DNA of 34,802 nucleotides from CAZBDU01 sp964490725 (lineage in GTDB: Bacteria; Spirochaetota; Spirochaetia; SZUA-6; DRHE01). The position numbers were made by a program, and so were the translations under genes. Below the pieces are notes generated by a model. That model saw nothing but the letters and a program-made list of their open reading frames with translations, made no database searches and was not told the DNA's origin. Positions 1 through 7,895 of this stretch are shown here, one piece after another; within the stretch, counting starts at the first letter, position 1, and every line of letters begins with the position of its first letter. Location of the stretch: positions 1 to 34,802 of the forward strand of contig CAZBDU010000059.1 of NCBI GenBank assembly GCA_964490725.1, read 5' to 3'.

Positions 1-1868
1 CACCGGAGCAGCCCTCTCTGTTCGCCCGCCGTCCCGAGCCGGCCGCAGGGCTCAACCGCGAGCAGGCCGCCGCGGCCGCTCACCGGGAGGGCCCGGCGCT
101 GGTGATCGCGGGGCCGGGGACGGGCAAGACCCGAACCCTGGCTCACCGGGTGGCCCGGCTGATCGCGGAGCGCGGCGCGGCGGAGCAGGTGCTGGCGCTG
201 ACCTTCACCAACCGCGCCGCCCGGGAGATGAACGCGCGCGTGGAAGCCCTGCTCGCGGACGGGCGCCAGCGCTCCGCCCTCACCGCCGGCACCTTCCACG
301 CCTTCGGTCTGGCGGTGCTGCGGGAGCACGCCGGCCTGGCGGGACGGCAGAGCTCCTTCGCTCTGGTCGGCGAGGAGGAGCGCCGGGAGATCCTCTCCGC
401 CCTGGCCGGAGGGACGCGCCGGGCGGGGCGGCTGGCCGAGGCGATCCGCCTGGCCAAGCAGCGCCTGTGGGCTCCCGCTGCGGAGCCGGCCGCCGGGAGT
501 CAGCCGGCGGAGGCAAGCGCCTTCTTCACCGAGCCGGGGCAGGAGGAGGCGGCCCGACGCTACCAGGAGCTCCTGCGGGAGCACGACGCCGTCGATCTGG
601 AGGACCTGATCCGCCTGCCGGTGCTCCTCTTCCGCCGCCGTCCGGAGGTGCTGGCGGCCTGGCGGCGGCGCTTCCGCTGGGTGCTGGTGGACGAGATCCA
701 GGACATCAACCCCGCCCAGTACGCGCTGCTCACCGCCCTGGCCCCTCCCCCGCAAGGCAACCTCTTCGCCATTGGCGATCCCGATCAGGCCATCTACTCC
801 TTCCGCGGAGCGGACCCTCGCCTGGCCGAGCGCCTGCGAGAGGACTATCCGGGCCTTGCCGAGTACCGGCTGGCAACGAGCTACCGCTGCCCGGATACGA
901 TGCTGCAGGCCGCAGGGCAGCTCCTGGGCGGCGGGAGCCAGGAGGTGAGCCTCCGCGGGCTGGACCCGGGGGTTCGGGTCCGCCTGGTGGAGTGTCCCAG
1001 TGCGGCCGCCGAGGCGGAGCTGGTGGCCCGGACCATCGAGGAGCTGATGGGAGGCCTGCGCTTCTTCTCCATGGACAGCGGCATCAGCGCCGGCCTACCG
1101 GGGGAAGGGATCGCGGGCCTTTCGGATTTCGCGGTCCTGTGCAGGACCAGCCACCAGTTCGACGCCATCCGCAAGGCTCTGGACGATCATTCCATCCCCT
1201 GCCAGCCCGTGGGGGAGAGTCCCTTCTTCCGTACCGCTGCGGTGCGGGAGGTGGTGGAGCTGGCGGGGCTGGCCCGCGGCGCACTGCCGCCGCTGCTGGC
1301 AGGCCGGCTGCAGCGTCGCTTCGCGGCCCGCCTGCCCGAGCTGATGGCGGCGGGGCGATCGGGCGCAGAGGTAGGCGCCGTCCTGGCGGCACTCGTGGAG
1401 GCGATGGGGGGCAATCGGGAGGAGGAGCCCTGGAGCCGCCTCCTGGAGGAGGCCGGGTTCTTCGGGGAGGACTGGCGGGGCTTCCTGGAGCACGCCGTGA
1501 TGGCCGGCCGGGGAGAGGACTACCGCCGGGAGGTGGAGCGGGTGGCGCTTCTCACCCTGCACGCCGCCAAGGGACTGGAGTTCCCCTGCGTGTTCGTGAC
1601 CGGCTGCGAGGATGGGCTCCTGCCCTACCGCCTGCACGGGGAGAGCGCGGACCCGGCCGAGGAGGCGCGGCTGCTGTACGTGGGGATGACCCGCGCCCGC
1701 AGGCTGCTGTACCTCACCAGCGCCGCCCGCCGACGCCTCTTCGGCCGGGAGCTCGAGCTGCGGCGCAGCCCTTTCCTGGAGCGCATCCGGGAGGAGCTTC
1801 TGGAGCGGCAGGCCGGCGGCGGCCCGCGGCGCCGCGGCGGGGAGGAAGGCCAGCTGCGGCTGTTCTGA
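1..1868 (+). CDS. UvrD/PcrA-type superfamily 1 DNA helicase, 5' end outside the window
   Basis: An open frame enters at base 3 and runs 621 codons to TGA. It unwinds DNA using ATP. All SF1A motifs are visible: a Q-motif-like LNREQ just upstream, Walker A GPGTGKT (about residues 37-43 of the visible part), Ia LTFTNRAA, Walker B VDEIQD (about 229-234), GDPDQAIYSFRGA (about 258-270), SYRC, then LHAAKGLEFPCVFVTG and LLYVGMTRAR near the C-terminus. The conserved start of the fold lies only about 18 residues in, so the missing part may be an extra N-terminal domain; some bacterial UvrD-like proteins carry a PHP nuclease there (inference). The protein ends in QLRLF, which matches the bacterial sliding-clamp-binding pentapeptide, and QPSLF occurs at residues 3-7. 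It is convergent with fabF, 20 bases away. The helicase call is secure; the exact family is not. Confidence 0.93.
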   Translation, partial: PEQPSLFARRPEPAAGLNREQAAAAAHREGPALVIAGPGTGKTRTLAHRVARLIAERGAAEQVLALTFTNRAAREMNARVEALLADGRQRSALTAGTFHAFGLAVLREHAGLAGRQSSFALVGEEERREILSALAGGTRRAGRLAEAIRLAKQRLWAPAAEPAAGSQPAEASAFFTEPGQEEAARRYQELLREHDAVDLEDLIRLPVLLFRRRPEVLAAWRRRFRWVLVDEIQDINPAQYALLTALAPPPQGNLFAIGDPDQAIYSFRGADPRLAERLREDYPGLAEYRLATSYRCPDTMLQAAGQLLGGGSQEVSLRGLDPGVRVRLVECPSAAAEAELVARTIEELMGGLRFFSMDSGISAGLPGEGIAGLSDFAVLCRTSHQFDAIRKALDDHSIPCQPVGESPFFRTAAVREVVELAGLARGALPPLLAGRLQRRFAARLPELMAAGRSGAEVGAVLAALVEAMGGNREEEPWSRLLEEAGFFGEDWRGFLEHAVMAGRGEDYRREVERVALLTLHAAKGLEFPCVFVTGCEDGLLPYRLHGESADPAEEARLLYVGMTRARRLLYLTSAARRRLFGRELELRRSPFLERIREELLERQAGGGPRRRGGEEGQLRLF

Positions 1869-1888
1869 ACAGGCGGGCCGGCCCGGGG

Positions 1889-3139
1889 CTATTCCTTGTA
1901 GGGGACGAAGATCAGCACGGCGTTGTGGCCGCCGAAGCCGAAGGAGTTGGACATGGCGGCCCTCATGGGAGCCTGGACCCCCTGGTTGGCCACGTAGTCC
2001 AGGTCACAGCCGGAGTCCGGGTCCTCCAGGTTGCGCGTCGGCGGATAGAACTGGTCCTTCAGCGCCAGGACGCTGATCACCGCCTCCAGCCCGCCCGCCG
2101 CACCCAGCAGGTGCCCGGTCATGGACTTGGTCGAAGAGACCTTCAGCTTGTAGGCGTGCTCCCCGAAGGCCTCCTTGATGGCGGCGGTCTCGATGGGATC
2201 GTTGATGGGCGTGGAGGTGCCGTGGGCGTTGATGTAGTCGATGTCCTCGGGCTTCAATCCCGCCCGCTGTACCGCCATGCGCATGGCCCTCACGGCGCCG
2301 ATTCCCTGAGGATGCGGAGCGGTCAGGTGGTTGGCGTCGCAGGTGACGCCGTAGCCGATCAGCTCCGCATAGATCCTGGCTCCGCGCTTGCGGGCGTGCT
2401 CCAGCTCCTCCAGCACGACCACCCCCGCCCCCTCGCCCATGACGAACCCGTCGCGGCCCCGATCGAAGGGACGCGAGGCCCTCTGGGGAGTGTCGTTGTA
2501 CTTGGTGCTCACCGCCTGCAGCACCGTGAAGCTGGCCAGCCCCATGGGGGTCAGGGCGGCCTCGGTTCCGCCGGCCAGAATGACGTCGGCCACCCCGTCC
2601 TTGATCCAGCGGTAGCCCTCGCCGATGGCGTCGCTGCCGGAGGCACAGGCGGTCACCACGGTGTGACACGGCCCGCGCGCGCCCAGCTTGATGGCCACGT
2701 TGCCGGCGGCGATGTTGATGATCATCATGGGGGTGATGAGCGGATGCACCGCCTTCGGTCCCCGGTCGAAGAGCTTCTTGAAGTTCTCCCCCAGGGTCTC
2801 GATGCCGCCGATGCCGTTGCCCAGCATCACGCCCAGCCGCTCCGGGTCCACTCCCCCGTTGTCGAGCCCGGCGTCCTTGTGAGCCTGGAGGGAGGCAGCC
2901 ATGGCGTACACGGTAAAGCGGTCCATCCGCCGCGCTTCCTTGGCGTCGAAGAAGTCCCCGGCGTTGAAGTCCTTGACCTCCCCGGCCACCTGGCTGCTGT
3001 GCTGCGAGGCGTCGAAGCGCGTGATCCGGGTGATGCCGTTCTCCCCGTTCTTCAGCCGAGGCCAGAACTCTTCTACTGTATTGCCAAGGGCGTTGACCGT
3101 CCCCAGTCCGGTGATAACGACCCTCTTCTTTTCCTCCAT
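1889..3139 (-). CDS. fabF: Beta-ketoacyl-ACP synthase II
   Basis: This enzyme condenses malonyl-ACP with acyl-ACP in cytoplasmic fatty-acid elongation. The 416-residue length is normal for FabF. The catalytic triad is intact: Cys165 (in VVTACASGSD), His306 (NAHGTST) and His343 (KSMTGHLLGAAGG), with the NSFGFGGHNA glycine loop at the C-terminus. ATG at 3139 is chosen because the protein then begins directly with the family's MEEKKRVVITGLG segment and GGAGGAG lies about 11 bases upstream; the frame stays open further upstream only as antisense to fabG. It is the last gene of fabD-fabG-fabF, 38 bases after fabG. In many bacteria acpP sits at exactly this junction, and here it is absent. Confidence 0.97.
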   Translation of the reverse strand: MEEKKRVVITGLGTVNALGNTVEEFWPRLKNGENGITRITRFDASQHSSQVAGEVKDFNAGDFFDAKEARRMDRFTVYAMAASLQAHKDAGLDNGGVDPERLGVMLGNGIGGIETLGENFKKLFDRGPKAVHPLITPMMIINIAAGNVAIKLGARGPCHTVVTACASGSDAIGEGYRWIKDGVADVILAGGTEAALTPMGLASFTVLQAVSTKYNDTPQRASRPFDRGRDGFVMGEGAGVVVLEELEHARKRGARIYAELIGYGVTCDANHLTAPHPQGIGAVRAMRMAVQRAGLKPEDIDYINAHGTSTPINDPIETAAIKEAFGEHAYKLKVSSTKSMTGHLLGAAGGLEAVISVLALKDQFYPPTRNLEDPDSGCDLDYVANQGVQAPMRAAMSNSFGFGGHNAVLIFVPYKE

Positions 3140-3177
3140 AACCCTCAACTCTCCTCCAGTAGGATCGACGGTCAGCC

Positions 3178-3921
3178 CTAGATGGCCATACACCCGTCCA
3201 CGCGGATGACGTCGCCGGACACGTAGGAGGCCAAGTCCGAGGCCAGGAAGAGCACGACCTTGGCCACCTCCGCAGGCTGCCCGGCTCGATGCATCGCCAC
3301 CTGGGTGACAAAGGCTTCCCGTGCCTGCTCCGGCAGGGCGCGGGTCATCTCCGTGTCGATGTAGCCGGGCGCCACCGCGTTGACCCGCACTCCCCGCTGT
3401 CCCGCCTCCTTTGCCAGGCTGCGGGTCAGGCCGATCAGGCCGGCCTTGCTGGCCGCATAGTTGGCCTGACCGGCGTTGCCCCCTACTCCCACGACGGAGG
3501 CCATGTTGACGATCGAGCCGGCGCGGCGCTTGATCATGTGCCGCGCCACCACCTGGCTGATCAGGAAGGCCGAGGTGAGGTTGATGCTCATCACCCGCTC
3601 CCAATCCTCCAGGGGCATGCGGAAGATCAGGCCGTCACGGGTGATGCCGGCGTTGTTCACCAGGATGTCGATCCCGCCGCTGGATTCCAGTATCTCTTCG
3701 ATCACCGGAACGATGGCCTTCTCCTGGGAAACGTCCGACTGCCGGAACTCCACGGAGCCTCCCGCCGCCGAAGCGGCCTTCTCCATATCCGCCAGGAACT
3801 CGCTCGGCTTCAGGTCGATGAAGTATACCGAAGCGCCCTCCCGCAGGAAGGCCATGACGATCTCCATGCCGATCCCCCGGGCGCCCCCGGTGACGATGGC
3901 CTTCTTTCCCGATAGCAGCAT
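3178..3921 (-). CDS. fabG: 3-oxoacyl-ACP reductase
   Basis: This is an NADPH-dependent short-chain dehydrogenase that reduces 3-ketoacyl-ACP in the elongation cycle. At 247 residues it has the usual FabG length. The cofactor loop TGGARGIG (11-18), NNAG (89-92), Asn114, Ser142, Tyr155 and Lys159 (YAASK) form a complete active site, and the C-terminal segment SDLASYVSGDVIRVDGCMAI is typical. It lies between fabD, 9 bases upstream, and fabF, so the three genes are very likely one transcript. Other short-chain dehydrogenases share these motifs; the fab context makes FabG the best call. Confidence 0.95.
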   Translation of the reverse strand: MLLSGKKAIVTGGARGIGMEIVMAFLREGASVYFIDLKPSEFLADMEKAASAAGGSVEFRQSDVSQEKAIVPVIEEILESSGGIDILVNNAGITRDGLIFRMPLEDWERVMSINLTSAFLISQVVARHMIKRRAGSIVNMASVVGVGGNAGQANYAASKAGLIGLTRSLAKEAGQRGVRVNAVAPGYIDTEMTRALPEQAREAFVTQVAMHRAGQPAEVAKVVLFLASDLASYVSGDVIRVDGCMAI

Positions 3922-3930
3922 TCTTGCCCC

Positions 3931-4857
3931 CTAGAGCTTCTGAATCTCCTCGAGCTTCCCCGCCGGAAGACACGGGACCTGGTCGCTGAAGGACTTCCAC
4001 AGCCCCGCCAGCACGGAGCCGGGCCCCACCTCCAGGCAGCGCTGAAAGCCGTCCTCCAGGATGCGCCGCTCCTCGTCCACCCAGCGTACCGTCGAGGTGA
4101 CCTGGCGGACACAGAGCTCCCGAGCCTCGGCTCCGGAGCGGACGGCGCCGCCGGTGACGTTGGAGTACACCGGCCTCTCGGGGTCGCGGAACTCCACCCC
4201 CGCCAGCACCTCCGCCAGTCCGGAGGCGGCCTGCTCGAGCAGCGGTGAATGGAAGGGGCCGGAGACCTTCAGCATGATGTAGCGGCGAGCCCCGGCGGCC
4301 TTGAAGCTCTCCTCGGCCTTCTCCAGGCCCGCGGCCGCGCCGGAGAGCACGATCTGCTTCGGGGAGTTGTAGTTGGCCAGGTACACCTGCGGGGCTGCGG
4401 CCGCCTCCAGCGCCTTCTGCGCCTCCTGGTAGCCCAGCCCGATCACCGCCGCCATCCCGGTGCGCCCTCCGGCCGCATCGGCGGCGCGGCTGGCCTTCTC
4501 CATCAGCTCTCCCCGCGCCTTCACCACGGGAAACAGGTCCTCCATCCGCAGCACTCCCGCCTGGTACAGCGCCGTGTACTCGCCCAGGCTGAAACCGGCC
4601 GCCCCGTCCGCCGCGATGCCCCGCTCCCGGCAGAGCTCGGCCGCGGCCACATTCACCAGCGTGATGGCCACCTGGGTCTTGTCCGTGGCCTTCAGCTCCT
4701 CCTCGCTTCCCTCGAACAGCAGGCGGCGCAGGTCCATCCGGGTGATGTCGGAAGCCCTCTGAAACAGCTCCTTCACCTTCGGGCTCGCCTCCCAGAGATC
4801 CTTGCCCATGCCCGGATACTGCGCACCCTGGCCGGGAAACAGGAAACAGGTTCTCAC
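3931..4857 (-). CDS. fabD: Malonyl-CoA:ACP transacylase
   Basis: FabD moves malonyl groups from CoA to acyl carrier protein, supplying the elongation substrate. The protein has the N-terminal FPGQGAQ, the nucleophile Ser90 in GFSLGEYTA, Arg115 and His203 (SGPFHSPLL), and ends with an EVGPGSVLAGL segment. GTG at 4857 is preferred over an upstream in-frame start at 4902: it gives 308 residues, the family norm, AAGGAG lies about 9 bases before it, and a strong promoter lies directly upstream. It is the first gene of fabD-fabG-fabF. The GFSLG motif has Phe where many FabD proteins have His next to the nucleophile; this is a tolerated variant. Confidence 0.95.
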   Translation of the reverse strand: MRTCFLFPGQGAQYPGMGKDLWEASPKVKELFQRASDITRMDLRRLLFEGSEEELKATDKTQVAITLVNVAAAELCRERGIAADGAAGFSLGEYTALYQAGVLRMEDLFPVVKARGELMEKASRAADAAGGRTGMAAVIGLGYQEAQKALEAAAAPQVYLANYNSPKQIVLSGAAAGLEKAEESFKAAGARRYIMLKVSGPFHSPLLEQAASGLAEVLAGVEFRDPERPVYSNVTGGAVRSGAEARELCVRQVTSTVRWVDEERRILEDGFQRCLEVGPGSVLAGLWKSFSDQVPCLPAGKLEEIQKL

Positions 4858-4892
4858 GCCGCTGGCTCCTTGTCGCCCAGTTTGGAGCGCAA

Positions 4893-4921
4893 AAAATAGC
4901 ACATCACCCTGAGGCTGTCAA
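4893..4921 (-). promoter_or_regulatory. Sigma-70-type promoter for fabD-fabG-fabF
   Basis: Read on the minus strand, TTGACA (4921-4916) is followed by a 17-base spacer and TATTTT (4898-4893). The predicted start near 4886 leaves a leader of about 30 bases containing AAGGAG before the GTG of fabD. The -35 box is perfect. The rest of the 4858-5096 gap holds only this promoter, the fabH promoter and a GC-rich stretch with no gene. Confidence 0.8.
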
Positions 4922-5037
4922 GGCGGCACCTCGGCAGCCTTGGTATCCCGGCCCGGCGCACCGCCCACCGCGCCGCAGCGCCCGCAGCTGGCCCACCCCG
5001 TCCCCGTCTCCCACCGCCGCACCGCCGCATCGCGCCG

Positions 5038-5066
5038 TTGACCACCCCGTGCCAAGCCGCTAAAAT
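5038..5066 (+). promoter_or_regulatory. Sigma-70-type promoter for fabH
   Basis: TTGACC (5038-5043), a 17-base spacer and TAAAAT (5061-5066) each match the consensus at five of six positions. The predicted start near 5073 gives a leader of about 24 bases with GGAG at 5086-5089, 7 bases before the ATG. No FapR- or FadR-like palindrome was recognised nearby. Confidence 0.8.
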
Positions 5067-5096
5067 GCACCACTATTCTGTCATCGGAGCTTTGCC

Positions 5097-6083
5097 ATGA
5101 ACGCTGTCATACGCTCTACTGGAACATACGTACCCGAACGGCGAATGTCCAACGAAGAGTTCACCCACTACCTCGATACCTCCGACGAGTGGATCGTCTC
5201 CCACACCGGCATTCGCTACCGCCACGTCGCCTCCGAAGAGCAGGCCGCCTCGGACCTGGCGCTGGAAGCCGCCGCCAAGGCTCTGCATCGCGCGGGGATG
5301 GAGGCGAGCGAGCTGGACATGATCCTGGTGGCCACCGCCACCCCGGATTTCGTCGGTTTCCCTTCCACGGCCTGCATCGTCCAGGATCGCCTCGGGGCCC
5401 GGGACGCCGCGGCCATGGACATCGTGGCCGGCTGCACCGGCTTCATCTACGGCCTGGAGACCGCCAGGGGGTACATCGCCAGCGGGTTCGCCCGCAACGT
5501 GCTGCTCATCGGCACCGAGGTGCTGACCCGGCACGTGAACTGGCAGGACCGCAACACCTGCGTGCTCTTCGGCGACGGGGCCGGGGCGGCGATTGTATCC
5601 GCCGAAGACTCCCCCGAGAAGCGGGGGCTGCTGTACTCTTACATGCGTTCCGACGGCTCCGGGGCGCGCCTGCTGGAGCGGACCGCGGGCGGAAGCCGTT
5701 TCCCCTTCAAGGCCGGTGTGACCCCCGTGGAGGATGCCTGCCTGCACATGGACGGACGCAAGGTGTACAACTTCGCGGTCAAGGTTATCATCGAGAGCAT
5801 CAACACCATCCTCGAGAAGACCGGTACCACGCTGGAGCAGGTCAAGTACATCGTCCCTCACCAGGCGAACGTTCGCATCATCGAGGCGGCGGCCAAACGG
5901 GAGAAGCTGCCCATGGACCGCTTCTACATGAACATCCACGAGTTCGCCAACACCTCCGCCGCGACCATCCCCATCGCCCTGGCGGAGATGCAGGGAAAGC
6001 ACATGCTGCAGCGCGGCGACCTGCTGCTCACCGTGGGCTTCGGCGCGGGGCTCACCTACGGGGGAAACCTGATCCGCTGGTAG
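5097..6083 (+). CDS. fabH: Beta-ketoacyl-ACP synthase III
   Basis: FabH starts fatty-acid synthesis by condensing acyl-CoA with malonyl-ACP. The 328-residue length is standard. The triad is Cys113 (IVAGCTGF), His255 (VPHQANVR) and Asn285 (EFANTSAATIP), and the N-terminus has the family's STGTYVPERRMSN and DEWIVSHTGIR segments. ATG at 5097 has GGAG 7 bases upstream and its own near-consensus promoter. The gene is divergent from fabD-fabG-fabF, so initiation and elongation genes can be controlled separately. Whether it prefers straight or branched primers cannot be told by eye. Confidence 0.96.
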   Translation: MNAVIRSTGTYVPERRMSNEEFTHYLDTSDEWIVSHTGIRYRHVASEEQAASDLALEAAAKALHRAGMEASELDMILVATATPDFVGFPSTACIVQDRLGARDAAAMDIVAGCTGFIYGLETARGYIASGFARNVLLIGTEVLTRHVNWQDRNTCVLFGDGAGAAIVSAEDSPEKRGLLYSYMRSDGSGARLLERTAGGSRFPFKAGVTPVEDACLHMDGRKVYNFAVKVIIESINTILEKTGTTLEQVKYIVPHQANVRIIEAAAKREKLPMDRFYMNIHEFANTSAATIPIALAEMQGKHMLQRGDLLLTVGFGAGLTYGGNLIRW

Positions 6084-6092
6084 CGCCCTCCC

Positions 6093-6989
6093 GTGGATCC
6101 GCGCCGGATCGCCAAGAGAATCCGAGCCCTCAGCACACCCCTGACCCCGCTGCCCACGGGGTTGAGACCGGGCCTGGGCCCCCTGCCGGGGATCCGGGCG
6201 GTGCTCTTCGACGTGTACGGCACCCTCTTCCTGTCCGCCTCCGGAGAGCCGGGCAGCGCCGCGGGCGCCGGGCCGGCGCAGGCGCTGCAAGAAGCCCTCG
6301 GAGCCTGCGGCCTGCGGCCCGCGGACGGGGCCGGCCGGCGGGGGCAGGAGCTGCTCGCGGAGGGCATCCGGGAGGCTCACCGTAGCCGCCGCGCCGTCGG
6401 GGTCGACCATCCGGAGGTGGAGATGCGCGCGGTGCTGGGCGAGGTTCTCCGCCGCCTGGCCGCGGAGAGGATGGTCCGCGGGGAGGCGGAAACGGACCCG
6501 CAGGCCGTCGAGGAGCTGGCCGTGGAGTACGAGTGCCGCGCGAACCCGGTGTGGCCCATGCCGGGCCTGGCCGCCACCCTGGCGGCTCTGCGGGAGCGGC
6601 GGCTAGCCCTGGGAATCGTGTCCAACGCGCAGTTCTACACCCCCTCCCTTTTTCCGGCCCTCCTCGGCCAGTCCCTCTCCCGCCTCGGCTTCCGCGCCTC
6701 CCTCTGCGCCTGGTCGTACCGGCTGCTGGAAGCCAAGCCTTCTCCGGCTCTCTTCGCAGGCCCCCTTACGGCGCTGGCCCGCGCAGGGGTAGCTCCCGCT
6801 GAGGTCCTCTACCTGGGCAACGACCGGCTGAACGATCTCTGGCCGGCCGGACGCCTGGGTCTGAAGACGGCCCTCGTGGCGGCAGATCGCCGTGCCCTGC
6901 GCCTGCGGGAGGCAGACCGCCGGTTGGAAGGGGTGAAGCCGGACCTGACCCTCACCGCCCTCGACCAGCTCCTGGAGGCCCTTGCGTGA
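6093..6989 (+). CDS. HAD-superfamily hydrolase
   Basis: This is a 298-residue haloacid-dehalogenase-fold protein. Motif I is FDVYGTL with nucleophile Asp40; motif II is the Ser in GIVSNAQ, motif III the Lys in EAKPSP, and motif IV is YLGNDRLND. In motif I the second acid of DxD is Tyr42. DxYGTL is seen in haloacid dehalogenases and some uncharacterised members rather than typical phosphatases, so the reaction is uncertain. About 30 residues precede the fold and look like an extra arm. The GTG start lies 9 bases after fabH with no clear Shine-Dalgarno site, so translation may be coupled to fabH. An internal start is possible. It overlaps the next gene by 4 bases. Confidence 0.82.
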   Translation: MDPRRIAKRIRALSTPLTPLPTGLRPGLGPLPGIRAVLFDVYGTLFLSASGEPGSAAGAGPAQALQEALGACGLRPADGAGRRGQELLAEGIREAHRSRRAVGVDHPEVEMRAVLGEVLRRLAAERMVRGEAETDPQAVEELAVEYECRANPVWPMPGLAATLAALRERRLALGIVSNAQFYTPSLFPALLGQSLSRLGFRASLCAWSYRLLEAKPSPALFAGPLTALARAGVAPAEVLYLGNDRLNDLWPAGRLGLKTALVAADRRALRLREADRRLEGVKPDLTLTALDQLLEALA

Positions 6990-7864
6990 ACCGCCTGCTG
7001 CGCGCGGCGGGCCTGGCCGTGGTGGCCGTGCTCATGATTCTGCTCCTCTACGTGGGCATCCAGGTGGCGCGGCCCCCCCGGGGCGCTGTCGGGGGGTATC
7101 TCCGGCAGCTGCGCCGCGGGGAGGCGCCGCAGGGGCGGCGGGTGGTGGTGCTTCTGGGGGACAGCCTGACCCGCGGGCGGGTCAGCGCGGACTGGGTGGC
7201 GGAGCTGAAGCGGCGGCTGCCTGCGGGGCGCTACCGCCTGGTGAACGCGGGCGTCAACGGTGAGCTGGCCTTCCAGACCCTCCAGAGGGTGGAACGGATC
7301 ATACGCTGCCGGCCGCAGGTGGTGATCGTACTGATCGGTACCGAGGACGCCAACGCCGGCCTCAGCGAGGCGGGCCGCCGGCGGACAGCGCGGCGGCTGC
7401 ACCTGCCGCAGCTGCCTTCGGCGCAGTGGTTCCAGGCCAGCCTGGACGCCCTGGTCCAGCGCCTGCAGGCCGCCACCGGCGCGCGGATCGCGCTGATGTC
7501 CATCCCTCCCATCGGAGAGGACCTCCAGGGACCCGGCACGGCCCAGGCCGGGCGCTACGCGGCGATCATCCGCAGGGTGGCCGACCGCCGTGGGGCCGCC
7601 TACCTGCCGTTGTTCGAGCGGATGCGCGCCTTCCTGGAGACCCACCCGGGCCAGCCGCTTTACTCCTACAGGCAGCGGCCCTACCTGATGTACCGGGCCC
7701 TGCTGGAACGCTTCCTCCTGGGCGAAAGCTTCACCGCCATCTCCCGGCGCAACGGCTTCCAGCTCCTGACGGATTTCCTCCATATTAACGAACGGGCAGC
7801 TGCGATGGCCGCCCAGCTGGCGGCCGCCTACCTGCTGGATCTCCCGCCGGAGCCGGGACCGTAG
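6986..7864 (+). CDS. Membrane-anchored SGNH/GDSL-family hydrolase
   Basis: The 292-residue protein opens with an N-terminal hydrophobic segment (about 7-27) without an evident cleavage site, so it is probably anchored with the enzyme outside the cytoplasm. SGNH blocks are visible: GDSLTRG with nucleophile Ser60, NAGVNGE (about 87-93), IGTEDAN (about 117-123, a variant of GxND), and DFLH with Asp263 and His266. Such enzymes are esterases, lipases or deacylases acting on lipids, glycans or peptidoglycan; the substrate is unknown. GTG at 6986 overlaps the HAD gene stop as GTGA and has GGAGG 7 bases upstream, which supports coupled translation. It is convergent with larC. Confidence 0.82.
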   Translation: MNRLLRAAGLAVVAVLMILLLYVGIQVARPPRGAVGGYLRQLRRGEAPQGRRVVVLLGDSLTRGRVSADWVAELKRRLPAGRYRLVNAGVNGELAFQTLQRVERIIRCRPQVVIVLIGTEDANAGLSEAGRRRTARRLHLPQLPSAQWFQASLDALVQRLQAATGARIALMSIPPIGEDLQGPGTAQAGRYAAIIRRVADRRGAAYLPLFERMRAFLETHPGQPLYSYRQRPYLMYRALLERFLLGESFTAISRRNGFQLLTDFLHINERAAAMAAQLAAAYLLDLPPEPGP

Positions 7865-7895
7865 CCCGGCCCGCTGACCCCCCCCGCGCCCTCTC

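Noticed and set aside
1875..1884. GGGCCGGCCC palindrome between helicase and fabF as a terminator
   Set aside because: No loop and no T-run; expected by chance at this GC content.
467..3181. Long plus-strand frame (about 900 codons) through the helicase and fab genes
   Set aside because: It is extremely rich in Gly, Arg, Pro and Ala, has no domain, and lies out of frame over the helicase and antisense to fabF. High-GC shadow frame.
4854..5045. Short minus-strand frame between fabD and fabH
   Set aside because: Arg/Gly/Ala-rich, overlaps the fabD promoter and has no ribosome site.
4858..5096. Possible tRNA or small RNA in the fabD/fabH gap
   Set aside because: No cloverleaf or T-loop pattern; the gap is explained by two promoters.
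5073..6410. Long minus-strand frame antisense to fabH
   Set aside because: Complement of fabH with no family signature.
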